From: Euonymus europaeus
Lineage: Eukaryota > Streptophyta > Magnoliopsida > Celastrales > Celastraceae
Assembly (NCBI GenBank): GCA_963580455.1
Contig: OY756969.1
Location: 20,308,760-20,372,759 of the forward strand
Direction: 5' to 3'
Length of the DNA stretch: 64,000 nucleotides
The notes beneath the pieces were generated by a model that ran no database searches, had not been told where the DNA came from, and saw only the letters and a list, made by a program, of their open reading frames with translations. Position numbers and translations under genes: made by a program. Position 1 is the stretch's first letter. The number at the start of each line of letters is the position of its first letter. Below are positions 39,758-52,150 of the stretch, in pieces.

Positions 39758-42700
39758 CTGCCTAATGTGGAATATAAGGGGAGTTGGCAACTCTCCTTCC
39801 CTGAGAAGGCTTAAGTACCTTTGCAAAATCCATAAGATTCAAATTCTTGCCCTCCTTGAACCTATGTTGTCTAGTGACCAAATTCAAACTGTTGCTAAAA
39901 AAATTAAAATGAATAATTTTGCTTGCAACACAAATGGCAAAATTTGGATGTTTTGGACTACTAGCATCTCTTTAAAGGTTGTCTTTTCCCATGAGCAAGT
40001 TTTAACTCTAGAGGCCAATCTTGGCAATGGGTCTTCCTTAATTTCCTTAGTCTATGCTAAATGTAATAGGAAAGATAGAATTTCTCTATGGGAAGAGCTC
40101 GAAAAAATTTCTTTACTGAATTTGCCTTGGTGTATTGGTGGGGATTTTAATGTTGTTATGTCTAGCACTGAAAAAAGAGGTTTAAATGACATACATAGGG
40201 GATCCACAAATGATTTTATCCAATGTCTTCATAATTCCAAAATTTTTGACCTTGGCTTTTCCGGTAATAAATTCACTTGGACAAATAAGAAATGTTGGGC
40301 AAGACTTGATAGAGTCTGTGCTAACTATGCTTGGCAATCCAAATTCCTCTCCACTACTGTCTCTCATTTGGCCAGAAGCAACTCTGATAACTGTCCTCTT
40401 CTCATAAAGTTGATTAACAACAATTATTGTGGCCCAAAACCATTCAGATTCCTTAATGTTTGGACCACCCATAAATCTTTCAAAAATGTTGTTAAGTCCA
40501 GTTGGGAAAAAGATATGGATGGTCTTCCTATTTTTATAGTTTGTGAAAAGCTAAAGAGGCTTAAAAAAGACATACAACAATGGAATAAATCTGTTTTTGG
40601 GAATATTTTTCATAAAATTAAAGAAGCTGAAGTTTTAGTTAAGCATGCTCAATCTGATTATGATATTAATCCCTCTGTTACAAACCAAATTTGCCTAAAT
40701 AAGCAAAATGCTCATTTGACTGCTGCTTTATATCAAGAGGAAATTTTTTGGCAGCAAAAAGCTCGGATAAAATGGTGCAAAGAGGGAGATGCTAACACTA
40801 AATTTTTCCATGCTTGTGTTAAGGCCCAAAGAAAAAACCTTTTTTTAGAAAAACTTCAAGATGAAAATGGCAATTGGTGTCAAGGTGAAAATCTTGACAC
40901 TGCTATTAGTTCCTTCTTTCAACATCATTTATCCTCTCCTCACGTCAACTCTCAGCCTTTTAACACTGATCTTTTCATAAGTTCAATTCCTAAGCTAGTG
41001 TCTCAAGAGGATAATGAGATGCTTGATTCTCTTCCTTCCGATCAGGAAATTAAAAAGATTGTTTTTTCAATTAATCCTGATAGCTGTCCTGGTCCAGATG
41101 GCTACACTGGCCACTTTTTCCAGCATTGTTGGGAAATAGTTAAAAAAAATATTGCTGATGCATGCAGAGCCTTTTGGTTTGGCCATAAGCTTCCTAAATC
41201 TTGTTCGAGCAGCTTAATTGCTTTAATTCCCAAAGTGCCTAACCCCACTAAAATTGTTGAGTTAAGACCAATAAGTCTTTGTAGCTTTCTCAACAAAATT
41301 TTCTCAAAACTTATGGCTGCCAGACTTAGCAAGATCCTTCCCAGGATTATTTCTCCTAACCAATGTGCTTATGTCAAGAATAGAGACATTTCAGACAATA
41401 TATTGCTTGCTCAAGAGCTATCCTTACATCTTAACAAAAAGATAAGGGGAAATAACATAATGATCAAACTGGACATGGCTAAGGCCTATGACCGAGTCTC
41501 CTGGATTTTCCTAACTAATATGCTTAGAAAATTTGGTTTTAGTGAAGCTTGGATAGACCTTGTTTGGAACTTAATCTTTAGTAACTGGTTCTCAGTTCTC
41601 ATAAATGGAAAAGCTACTGGTTTTTTCAAATCAGAAAAAGATCTGAGGCAAGGAGATCCTTTATCTCCAGCCTTGTTCATAATCATGGCAGAAGCATTCT
41701 CTAGAAATCTAAATAAGCTTCACAAAGAAAATCCTACTTACTCATTCTATACTGGCAGACACATGGCTCCAATATCTCATCTGGCTTATGCAGATGATGT
41801 GTTGTTGTTCTCTAATGGCTCTAAAAAGGCCATTGATCATTTAATGCATATCATTCATGATTATGAAATATGTTCTGGACAATTGATTAACTCCTCTAAA
41901 AGTTGCTTAATTACTCCTAAGCATATGAATGCTTCTAGAATTGATAGAATTAAATCCCAAACTGGCTATCAGATCAAACAACTCCCTTTGACCTATCTAG
42001 GTTGCCCTTTATCTAATGTCAGGAAAAAAATTTGTCTATTTGATAGATTAATTGATAAATTCAAAATCCAATTATTTAATTGGAGCACTTCTATGCTATC
42101 ACCGGGGGGAAGACTCACCTTATTAAGCATGTCTTAACTTCATTTTCTACATTCCTTTTTTCTGTTCTTGATCCTCCAAGGAAAGTAATCCAATATTTAA
42201 ATGCTCTTTGTGCTGATTTTTTCTGGGGAAATTCTGAATTTGGAAAAAGGTTACATTGGATTTCATGGGAAAAAGTTACAAGACCTTATAATGAAGGTGG
42301 GTTAGGAATTAGAAAATTTTCTGAAATGATTCAAGCTTTAGATTGCAAACTGTGGTGGAATTTTAGATCTTCAAATTCAATGTGGTCTTCCTTCATGAAT
42401 CAAAAATATTGTAGTAAAATGCATCCTTCCATAGCTCCTCCCAAGGGCTCTTCTTCATGGAAAAGACTCTGTAGAGTCAGATCATTGATGGAAATGAATG
42501 TGTTCTTTCTTTTAGGAGATGGCAATATTAACATGTGGAGAGACAAATGGTCAGCAGATGGCCCTTTGGAAAAAAAAATTCCTACAAATCCTTCTTGGCC
42601 TGTTCACCTTAGGGACTATGTTTATAACAATACCTGGAATATAAACTACATGAGACACCTTTTTCCTGAAGTCATTATTCAAATAATTATTAAAGAAGAT

Positions 42701-43856
42701 GTGCTTCTATGTGATAGAGCTAATAAAATGATTTGGTGTCCTGATATTAATGGTGACTTCTCTGTTAAATCTGTTTGGAAGATCTCTAGAAATAGCTACA
42801 TTTATGCTCCAATGTTTGTTTATATCTGGCATTCCATAATTCCTTCTAGAGTGTCTATTTTCATGTGGAAACTTCTTCATAATAGGTTACCTGTTGATGA
42901 AAATCTAAAAAAAAGGGTATTTGTTTAGCTTCAAAATGTCAATGTTGTAGTATACCAAGAGTTGAATCTGCCACTCATATTTTTGTTGAAAGTCATGTTG
43001 CTTGTCAAGTATGGAAATTTTTCTTTAAAATTTTTGGGATGACATTCAGAGTTTGGTTCTTTCTGAGTGGTGGAGAAATAGTAGACAAAAATCTGTTTTG
43101 GGCTCTTTATCAATACTGATTCCTGCAATGATCTGCTGGAATTTGTGGAAGTCAAGAAACAAGAGTAAGTATGATAACAAGGCCATATCTTATGATGCCA
43201 TAATTTTAAGCATCATGGATCAAATTCGGCTATGCTTACAAAGTCATTCAAAGAATTACAAGATCCATCTGAATGATCCTTTCCTGAACTCTATTTTCAA
43301 TATTCCTTGTCAAAACAGTAACAATTGTAGACCTTTAATTCTTCATTGGAAGCCCCCCCCATATAATATAATCAAAATTAATTGGGATGGCAGCTCATTG
43401 GGAAACCCAGGTCATGCAGGTGGAGGAGGGGTAATTAGAGATCATTTAGGCAATTTCAAAGGTGGTTTTTCTAATTATTATGGTCACAACACTATCACAT
43501 ATGCTGAATTGAAAGCCATTCACGATGGCATAAGTTTGGCATTGTCTCTGGGGTATAATCATCTGCTAATTGAATCTGACTCATTGGTGGTCATTAACAT
43601 TTTATCTTCTGCTACCAAATGTCCTTGGAAACTCTTTTATTTAAAGCAGCAGATTGGTACCATATGTATTAACATTCAAGTTCACTTTCAGCATGTGTTC
43701 CGTGAAATCAGTGCTATTGCTGATTGTATGGCTTCAAAAGCCTCGGATAGTAGGTCTTCTAAGGTGTTTTGCAGGTTTATCGAGCTTCCCAGAGAAGCAA
43801 AAGGCCTTTTAAAGCTGGATCAAATGGGAGTTCCAGTATTAAGAATGAAAAATTAG
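39747..43856 (+). pseudogene. LINE ORF2: endonuclease, reverse transcriptase, RNase H
   Basis: Starts MMFSCLMWNIRGVGNS at 39747. Apurinic-type endonuclease: LALLEPM, WCIGGDFNVVMSSTEKRG, FTWTNK and RLDRVCAN, with the terminal SDNCPLL for the usual SDH. RT: SCPGPDGYTGHFFQ, LRPISLCSFLNKIFSKLMAARL, IKLDMAKAYDRVSW, LRQGDPLSPALFI and LAYADDVLLFSNG (catalytic YADD). Then the zf-RVT region CQCCSIPRVESATHIF and, from 43380, RNase H: INWDGSSLGNPGHAGGGGVIRD, AELKAIHDGI, LLIESDSLVV. Single-base frame breaks occur near 42118, in an A8 run at 42907-42914 and near 43037. ORF2 is otherwise full length (about 1360 residues). Confidence 0.92.
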
Positions 43857-45051
43857 CTGTCAGAGTCCAATGTTATTCTGTCTTTCTTGTTGCATGTTTT
43901 GTGGTTATATTAGTCTTGTTGTTTTCTTTAAATCTCGTTGTGCTATCTTTCTCTTTGTTATGGGTTAGGCTGCATGTCCCCCCATTGTGAGCCATTGGAG
44001 AAGGGCTTTTCTTCTCCTCTTATGATATAAAATCTATCTTTTATTAAAAAAAAAAAAACTTCCTCTGGAAGCAAAAACCAAGCTAAAAAGATCAACCAAT
44101 CTAAAAGGCTGAAGTAGCCCTGCCCTAACAGCATAAACAAACAAAATATTAATATAAAAAATGTGATTTAACCAATACTCCCCCTAAATTGCATTTTGGA
44201 CTTCATCCCAAGCTTGCTTCATAAGAGATTAAACCTTTCTTTAGGCAGCCCTTTGGTTAGCACATCAACAATCTGCTCTTCACTATTGCAGAACTAAAGC
44301 TCTACAATCCCTTCTTCAGTAATCTCACGGATAAACTGGTATTTAAGTTTAATGAGTTTGGTTATCTGATGATCAACAAGATTTTTAGCTATCGCAATAG
44401 CTGATTTGCTATCACAGAAAATCTGAGTAGGAGAAAGCCGCTCGAACCCCAGATCCAATAAAACACGCTTGATCCAAACTGCTTGAGAAGTAGGTTCGGA
44501 AGTTGCAACATACTCAGCTTCAGCAGATGATAGAGCTACAGATTTTTGATTCTTCAAGCCCCAAACACACATGTCGGACCCTAAAGTAAAAGCCATCACT
44601 ACAAGAAAAGTCTTGATTGCTGACGGAAATATATCCGTCGATAAATACTGACCTATTGCCGACAAAATTCAGTTTGTGAGATTTTACAATGGAGTAGCGA
44701 CTGAATTCCGACGGATTATTCTGACGCTATATTTTCGCGCCAAAGATGGATGGCGCGAAAATATGGCTACAGATTACCGATGAAAATATTCCGTCGGTAA
44801 CATAATAAATTTTTTGATTATGAATTTTTTTAAATAAGCTTTAATACCTTAATATTATCCATGGAAAATATTACGTCGATAATATGTGTTTTTATAATAT
44901 TTTAATCAGTTATTTTATATATTTTATTATTTTTACTATTTTCTGTCGGCAAAGTTTAGTAACTCACTGAATTGTTAACCCTAGGTCTCACAATCGCACC
45001 TTTGATATTTTGACTCACCATCGCGTCTCTGGTATTTGAACGATCGGTGTC

Positions 45052-45412
45052 TGTAAGTACCAAAATCCAAGAATAGAACAGATGAAATCTCAATAAAATG
45101 TAGAACAACTTCCACACGTTTTATTGATCAAGAAGATTACAAAACTACTCGATATTCCACAAGAAGAATAATCGAGAACAAGAAGGAAATACAAGGAAAA
45201 TCACTCATATATCTAGCCTATCCAACCTCTACTAGACTATCATTATTTATAGGTAAATGCTAAACAAATCCCTGCCCTTCATATGTCACCGACCTACTAG
45301 AATGCAAGCTGTCCATTAGATCAAACTTGTAATTGTTTTTGGCGCCCATGCAGCTACAATACACGTCACCATCCTATACCCGAACTAACCAACTCAATTC
45401 AGGTCCATTACA
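45052..45412 (-). repeat. 3' LTR of the Reina-like element
   Basis: Closely matches 49908-50283. It lacks the 14-bp internal duplication seen there (CCAAGAATAAAGAT). Confidence 0.93.
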
Positions 45413-45425
45413 ACTCCACACCACC

Positions 45426-48400
45426 TCAAAAAACCTTCCCCATTAAGTCTGGATATTTCTCCAAAAGTTCAGCATAAGGAACCCAACTGGCATCAGCAGC
45501 CTCTTGTCCTGTCCATTGAACTAATAGTTCAGTAGCTAGATGATTACCTCTTTTAACCAACCTACGATCCAGTACAACAGATGGCAAAGGTAGTACCTGG
45601 CCTTCCCCATTCACAGGAGGCAAAGTAGGCAACACAGGTATGTTAGGCCCCAAATGTTTTTTCAACTGAGAAATATGAAAAACATTATGTATCTTAGCTT
45701 GTGGAGGTAACTGCAGTTTATAAGCTACTGAACCAACACGTTGAATCACTGGATATGGTCCAAAATACCTTGGAGATAACTTCAAGTTTTTCCTTTGAGC
45801 CACAGATGCTTGCCTATAAGGCTGTAACTTCAGATAAACGAGATCACCAACTTCAAACTCCACATCTCTTCTTTTCCCATCAGCAAACTTCTTTATTGTT
45901 TGCTGACTTTTAGTCAAGTTAGTCTGTAATACCTCCAACAGCTCCACTCGGGTTCTCAAATAAGTGTCCACACAATCCAGTTTAGTAGTTCCAGACATGT
46001 AGTCGCATAAACCAGGAGGGGAAATCCCATACACCACTTCTAAGGGACTCAACCCAGAACTCGAGTGCCTTGTATTATTGTAAGAATATTCAGCCAGAGG
46101 AAGCCACCTTGTCCACTGGTTCGGCTGATGACCCACATAAGACCTCAAATATTGCTCCACAAGTTTATTTACAATCTCAGTCTGGCCATCTGATTCATGA
46201 TGATATGCTGAAGTAAGATGCAATTGGGTACCTTGTAGTTCCCATAATGTTTGCCAGAAGAGACTTGTACAAACAGTATCCCTGTCAGAAACTATCTTTT
46301 GGGGCATGCCATACAACTTAAAAATGTTATCCAAATATGTTTGAGCCACACTCACCTCTGTATAAGGATGACTAAGAGCAACAAAATGGCCATATTTAGA
46401 CAACCTATCTACCACAACCAAAATGACAGATTTACCATGAGAATGTGGCAAACCATCGATGAAATCCAAACTAATTTCAATCCAAATAATTTTGGAAATG
46501 GGCAGTGGCTGCAACAAGCCCGCTAGTAAAGTATTTTGATACTTCACTTGTTGACAAACCTCACAGTGCTTAATAAAAAGCTTCACATCACGTTTCAACC
46601 CTCTCCAATAAAAATCATGCTTCACCCTATGATAAGTTCTGTGGAACCTCGAATGTCCAGAGAGAAGCGTAGAATGAAGATGATGTAACAACTGTTGAAT
46701 GACAGCTAAATCTTTGCCAATGAACACCCTATCTTTGTAATACAAGATACCTTGAACCAACTTGTATTTGCCAATGGTATGAAGTTTGTCATTAAACTAG
46801 GGTAACTTCGCAGCAACCACTAAATCCACTTCATACGATCGCTTAATATCATCAAAAAAATTCAATGTAGGAATGGATATAGCCATAAAAGTGGACTGTG
46901 ACTCTCCAATCTCCTCAGCTCTCCTAGAAAGAGCATTAGCCACTGTATTAGTTGAACCCTTCTTGTATTCAACTGAGAAATCATAACCAAGCAACTTAAT
47001 CAACCATTTCTGATGGAAAGCTACGCCTACTTGTTGCTCCAATAGAAACTTAAGGCTGTAATGGTCAATTTTGATTACGAAATGGTGACCTAATAGATAA
47101 GGTCGCCACTTTTGGACTGCTAAAACCAAAGCCAAGAACTCTTTTTCATATGTAGAAAAAGACAATGACTTGCCTTTCAAGCAAGCACTAAAATATGCCA
47201 AGGGGTGGCCATTCTGCAAAAGGACAGCTCATATCCCGTGCCCAGAAGCAACACATTCAATATGGAAAGAAGAAGTTAAATCAGGCAAAGATAAAACAGT
47301 TGGAGTAGATACAACCTGTTTGAGATAATCAAAGGCTGCTGTAGCTTTTTCTGTCCAAATAAATGCATTTTTCTATCCAAATAAATGCATTTTTCTACAA
47401 CAAAGCATTCAGAGGGGCTGAGAACTTAGCATAGTGCTTGATAAATTTTCTATAATAGCCACACAACCCCAAAAACCCCCGTAAAGCCTTTTTATTGAAG
47501 TAGGAAGTGGCCATTCCATCATGGCCTTAATTTTTTCAGGGTCTGCCTTAACACCTTGTGCAGTAACAATATGCCCCAAGTAACCTACTTCACTCACAGC
47601 AAAGCTACATTTAGAAAGCTTGGCATATAAGGTATGCTGCTGTAATATCGCCAAAACCAATGTCAAATGCTCCACATGTGATGCCATATCCTTGCTATAG
47701 ATGAGGATATCATCAAAGAAAATCAATACAAACTTCCTCAAATATGACTTAAAGATAGCATTCATAAGACCTTGGAGAGTTTATGGGGCATTGGTAAGAC
47801 CAAAGGGCATTACAAGGAATTCATAATGACCCTCATGAGTCCTAAAGGCTATCTTTGGCACATCACTCTCAACCAACTTGGGAAAGACAGCTAAACCATG
47901 CAACTCATCCAATAACTCTTCGATCATCGGTATTGGAAATTTGTCTTTCATTGTCACCTTATTTAAGGCCCTATAATCAATACACATTCGCCAAGTGTTA
48001 TCCGCCTTCTTAACTGGAGTAAGGGTTAGAACTCAATCGTATGACACCATTAGCTAACAATTCAGCCACAATCTTCTCGATCTCAGACTTTTGATAGAAG
48101 GCTTTAAATTGATCAGATTTATACCCTCCCTTAAAACAATCTGATGATCATATGATATGGATAGTGGTAATCCTTTAGGTTCCCGAAAGACACCAGAAAA
48201 ATCATCAACTACTTGCTGAATTTCAAGTGGACACTGGTAAACATTGGAAGGAGAAATCTTCAAGAGTTTATTCTCCTGGGCTACCTCCATTTGTAGAATA
48301 GATTGATGATCCCCACAAGGTTGTAATTCTTCCTCTACTGCAACAGAATAAAACACCTGGTGTGATTCGTGATGGCCCTTGAGTATACAAAACTTGCCCT

Positions 48401-49867
48401 TCTAAAGGAATTGCATTACCAAACTTGCAAAATTCCAACTAATATCACCCAGTGTTTTAAGCCAATCAATTCCCAACACCATGTCATATTCCCCCAATTC
48501 CAAACTAAAACATTGTACACAAAATTCATAGCCCTGGCATTTAGGCAATAATGGTGCCAATTTACCCATGCACTGCATTACCTCGCCATTGGCTATCTTA
48601 ACTGGTAGCACTGGAATTCCTTGACACTGCAGTTGGAGTTTGTGGACCATTGCATCACTCATGAAATTGTGTGTACTACCCGTGTCCACAATTATGTGAA
48701 CAAGCAAACCACCCACACTTCCCTGAAGACGCATCGTTTTGGAATCATACACCCCAAAAATAGCACAAAGAGATATCATAGTTGTAGTAGTTTCTAACTG
48801 ACCCTCTTCTGTAGGACTCAGAGAAACCTCTGTGCTAGTAACAACATCCATCTCCAATTCATCACTATACAAATCTTCCATGGAGATCTAGAATAATTTG
48901 GGTCTAGTACATTTATGACCTAGCACCCAACTATCATTACAAGAGAAACACAATTTCTTTTCTCTTTTCTCTTGTATTTGTTGTGGTGTTAATCTCGGCA
49001 CTGGAGGACCCTCTTTTGGAATCATAGGAGCTGGTAATAGACTTGGAGTAGAAGAGTGCATAATTGTGGACTTGATAGAAGTCTGAGCCTTTGGCTCCCA
49101 ACTACCATACCTCAAAGCTTTGTGAGTCACTAATAATGACTCCTCCTGCCACCTAGCCATAGCATAGACCTCAGCCAAACTACTTGGTTTCATCATTTGA
49201 ACTTGTAAGCGTATCTCCTCCTTCAAACCTCCCATATAACACTTTATTTTGTTAACTTCAGAAAGGTCATGTAGCTTAACTAAAATGTCCTCAAACCTTT
49301 CTTGATATTCAACAACCATATTTTCTTACCTTAAACGCATCAGATCTACTAAAGGATCATCAAGTTGATAGAATCAAATCTTGTTTTCATAGCAGCCACC
49401 AAATCCTCAAAGGAATTAATCGTACCAGATTTTTGTACTTCTTGGAACCAAATGAAAGCTTTGTCTTCCATATAATAAGAAGCAATCGTAACACTATTAT
49501 AGGTTGGTACATGATGATACGAAAAATACTGGTGTGCACGATAAATCCAAGAAGTCAGATTCTCACCATTAAATTTTGGAAAATCCAAACGCAAACCTCT
49601 GTGAACGAAGTCTGGTTCCGATCGATCCGCCATATTCCCTCCAGATCGTGAATAAAAAGGTTCCGCCACCGTAGGTGATGAAGTCGGTGTCTGACGCGCT
49701 TCCAATTGAGAGATCTTCGCCAATAATTCAGCCATCATAGCATGGAGATCCTCTCGGCGCACTAGATTCCTTAAATCTTCACGTTTCACCAAATTACTGA
49801 CAATTTCTTCTTGCTTCGATTGATACGTAGCAAGTTGCTGCTCCAATTGTGCATTTTTTACTGGCAT
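45426..49867 (-). pseudogene. Reina-like gag-pol polyprotein with chromodomain, broken
   Basis: Begins MPVKNAQLEQQL at 49867. Gag: HRGLRLDFPKFNGENLTSWIYRA and ATYNSVT-like text, then a zinc knuckle LCFSCNDSWVLGHKC (48888-49319). Protease: HIIVDTGSTHNFMSD near 48690. [54 protein letters not shown]; the DLR-GY-type segment between the first two is deleted. RNase H: GHPLAYFSACLKGKSLSFSTYEKE. Integrase: SLDFIDGLPHSHGKS, IVSDRDTVCTS and HESDGQTEIVNK, keeping the D, D and E. The C-terminal chromodomain is LLVQWTGQEAADASWVPYAELLEKYP. Seven or so frame breaks or stops separate the blocks, but the last 444 codons (45426-46760) are open. Confidence 0.92.
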
Positions 49868-49891
49868 CGTTGCGGATTATTTGGAAGAAAA

Positions 49892-49905
49892 TGCCTCTGA
49901 TACCA
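49892..49905 (-). other. Primer-binding site (initiator tRNA-Met type)
   Basis: The minus strand reads TGGTATCAGAGGCA starting two bases inside the 5' LTR. This is the standard plant primer-binding site. Confidence 0.88.
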
Positions 49906-49907
49906 AA

Positions 49908-50283
49908 TGTAAAGTACCAAAATCCAAGAATAAAGATCCAAGAATAGAATAGATGAAATCTCAATAAAATGTAGAACAACTTCCACACATTTTATTGATC
50001 AAGAAGATTGCAGAACTACTTGATATTCCACAGGAAGAATAATCGAGAACAAAAAGGAAATACAGGAAAAATCACTCATATATCCAGCCTATCCAACCTC
50101 TACTAGACTATCATTATTTATAGGTAAATGCTAAACAAATCCCCGCCCTTCATATGTCACACACCTACTAGAATGCAGGTTGTCCATTAGATCAAACTTG
50201 TAACTGTTTTTGGCGCCCATGCAGCTACAATACACGTCACCATCCTATACCAGAACTAACCAACTCAATTTAGGTCCATTACA
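49908..50283 (-). repeat. 5' LTR of the Reina-like element
   Basis: Differs from its partner mainly by a 14-bp duplication near 49922-49936 and a few substitutions. Adjacent primer-binding site complementary to initiator tRNA-Met. Confidence 0.93.
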
Positions 50284-51324
50284 GTGTCACTCTCATCCGC
50301 CTTCTCGGCCACCGGCGCACACTCTCCTTCGCCTTCACCGACATCGACGCACACTCTCCTCCGCCTTTATCACCAAAGTCGGGCACTCTGTTGTGCCTCT
50401 CAAGGCCAAAAACGTGCACTCTCCTCCGCCTCTCACAATCACCATCACCACTTCTCGTATGCATATTTGATTCTGATGAAGGTATTGTTCATCATCCCCT
50501 ACCCCAATCGATTGTAAATAAAATTTATAATTTTTAGCAAGAATCAAAGGAATGGGTTAAATTTGGTTGTAGAGTCAACCTAATCGATTCAGGCAAGTCT
50601 CTCCCCTCTCACTAGGCTTGTTTAATTACCTCCTGTTGGGTTTTGGTTAATTAAATTGAAAGTTTCATTATTCCTTAAATTCTTCTTCTTGTTTGATCTG
50701 TATTGTCTTCATGGGTCAATTTCTGTGAAAATTATTGGTGCTTGTTTTATTACAATTGTAATGGTTAGGAGATAAATTATGATAGAAAATATGGTTTAGG
50801 ATTTCTTTTAGCTTGTAAAACTTAGATTTTTGGATTTAACTTTACTAAAGCTTGTTCTGGTCGAGATTTGCAATGTCAGAACTTTGTGGCCTTTGCAATT
50901 TTCTCTTCTTTTAATGATGAATAGCCCTTGCCTTCCAGCGGATGTGTAAACTCTGTTTTATCGACTATTATATATGTAAATAAGGGCATATATCTCATTT
51001 AATTCTTTATAAAACTCATGTTTAAAATTTAAAGCACCTAAAAGTACATCTTTGGTTTTCTTTACATACATAATTAATTAGCACTACAAAGGGTTCAAGT
51101 ACATATATATATGTATATATATGTGTGTTTGTTAGGTTCTATTTGGCTTATGCAGCAGCTTTGTATGCCTCTCCTTCTCACTCAGACCAGTTCGGATTTC
51201 ACTCCTCCAAGGCTCACATCAAACTAAAAATAAAACTATATATATAGTGGTTGGTGGGTTATCAAATTAAATCACTTGTTGCTTATATGTATAGTTGCAA
51301 GTGTTTCGACACACACCCACACAT

Positions 51325-51376
<52 letters not shown>

Positions 51377-51959
51377 GACCGAGAGAAAAGAAAGAAAATG
51401 ATACAATTGTCTTCAATCATATGGCGTTTTGTTCTGCATCAAATTTGGATTATTTATCAACACTTAGTGCCGAGTCGCATACACATGAGTACATAGTTTT
51501 AATTGAGCAACAGGACTTGCACAAACTGATCTATCTCGCAACTTTTTTCAAGTCTCGCTAAAAGTGTGGTGCATTTATCTTCATGTTTAAAAGTGTGGCG
51601 CATTTATCTTCATGTTTTTGCTGCTGCGTCTTTTTTTATTTTTATACATTTGGGTAAATGTGGAGTTCAGTTTTTATTTGGTTGAAGATTTTTCATTTAT
51701 AAATATTTTGGGATCTTTTGGTCATTTTATAAGTAACTTTACTTTCCCAACCTCTTATTTGATTACTTATTTTAGCCTTAATTTGTGTGAGCTTCAATAT
51801 ATATAATTTGTAGAATTTTTAATAATTGTTAGTAATATTTATACTATCTGTTCTTAAGGAAGTTGTACAATTGTGTTTTCAATTTTTTGTTAGTATTGAA
51901 CCGACAAATGTAGTTTTTTTTTTTAGTGATCAAAGTGGTCGTGTTAACTTGGTCGAGCA

Positions 51960-52150
51960 AATGTCAGTGCAGATAGATCGTGGATGTATGCAAGGCAAAT
52001 CAATGGGTTGCTAAACCGGAAATTTATTGAAGGTGCCGAGCATTTCATTGCCTATGCCCGTTCTCAACCCGAGAACATGGACGAAAATAAGATAAGATAT
52101 CCGTGTGTACAGTGTCAAAATCGTCGATTCAGGGAACTGGACAAAGTGCA
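51960..52150 (+). pseudogene. CACTA transposase-associated domain, N-terminal exon
   Basis: The top strand reads SADRSWMYARQINGLLN, FIEGAEHFIAYARSQP, then IRYPCVQCQNRRF and ELDKVH. This matches the transposase-associated domain (Transpos_assoc) at the N-terminus of plant En/Spm transposases: RSWMY, an acidic helix and a CxxCxN motif. The reading frame is open but is cut at 52150 by an LTR retrotransposon. The TNP2-type transposase that should follow is absent from the window. Confidence 0.82.

Larger units (their letters stand above)
38161..44077 (+). mobile_element. LINE retrotransposon (L1-like), near complete, with perfect 20-bp target duplication
   Basis: The body (38181-44057) is bounded by the perfect duplication ACTTCCTCTGGAAGCAAAAA at 38161-38180 and 44058-44077, with an A-run at the 3' end (about 44046-44057). 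It has ORF1 (DUF4283 plus zinc knuckle) and ORF2 (endonuclease, reverse transcriptase, zf-RVT, RNase H), the order seen in plant L1 elements. The 5' leader is only 26 bases, so slight 5' truncation is possible. The perfect target duplication and the mild damage suggest a young insertion. Confidence 0.95.
38041..44596 (-). mobile_element. Copia B: 3' LTR and C-terminal coding region, cut by a LINE and a CACTA
   Basis: The 3' LTR runs from 44174 down to 38041 (minus strand TGGTTAAATCAC ... GTCTTAACA) and is split by the LINE; without it the LTR is 237 bp. A polypurine tract AATTTAGGGGGAGTAT precedes it at 44175-44190. Coding text at 44190-44596: GLKNQKSVALSSAEAEYVATSE, GFERLSPTQIFCDSKSAIAI, then an in-frame TAG at about 44294, then EEQIVDVLTKGLPKERF. 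The coding region stops abruptly at 44596 where the CACTA begins. Confidence 0.8.
45052..50283 (-). mobile_element. Ty3/gypsy chromovirus (Reina-like), complete with LTRs and target duplication
   Basis: LTRs at 45052-45412 (361 bp) and 49908-50283 (376 bp), both TGTA ... TTACA, are flanked by the perfect 5-bp target duplication GTGTC (45047-45051 and 50284-50288). The primer-binding site TGGTATCAGAGGCA lies on the minus strand at 49892-49905, just inside the 5' LTR. A polypurine tract GAGGTGGTGTGGAGT lies at 45413-45427. Total length is 5232 bp. Short LTRs, small size and a C-terminal chromodomain fit the Reina group. The polyprotein is broken. Confidence 0.94.
44597..52150 (+). mobile_element. 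CACTA transposon, 5' part, hosting one chromovirus and cut by another
   Basis: Starts CACTACAAGAAAAG at 44597 inside copia B. Subterminal words GACGGAAATATATCCGTCG, CCGACGGATT and CCGTCGGTAAC follow to about 44800. A GC-rich leader with repeated CGCACACTCTCCT words is seen at 45005-45046 and, after the Reina-like insertion, at 50284-50460. The first recognisable exon is the transposase-associated domain near 51985-52150. The element is cut there by the Tekay-like retrotransposon; the rest of the transposase and the 3' end are not in the window. Confidence 0.78.

Noticed and set aside
50210..50517. Pro/Ser/His-rich open frames on both strands
   Set aside because: Produced by the CGCACACTCTCCT-type repeats of the CACTA leader and the adjacent LTR end; overlapping frames in several phases point to repeat structure rather than protein coding.
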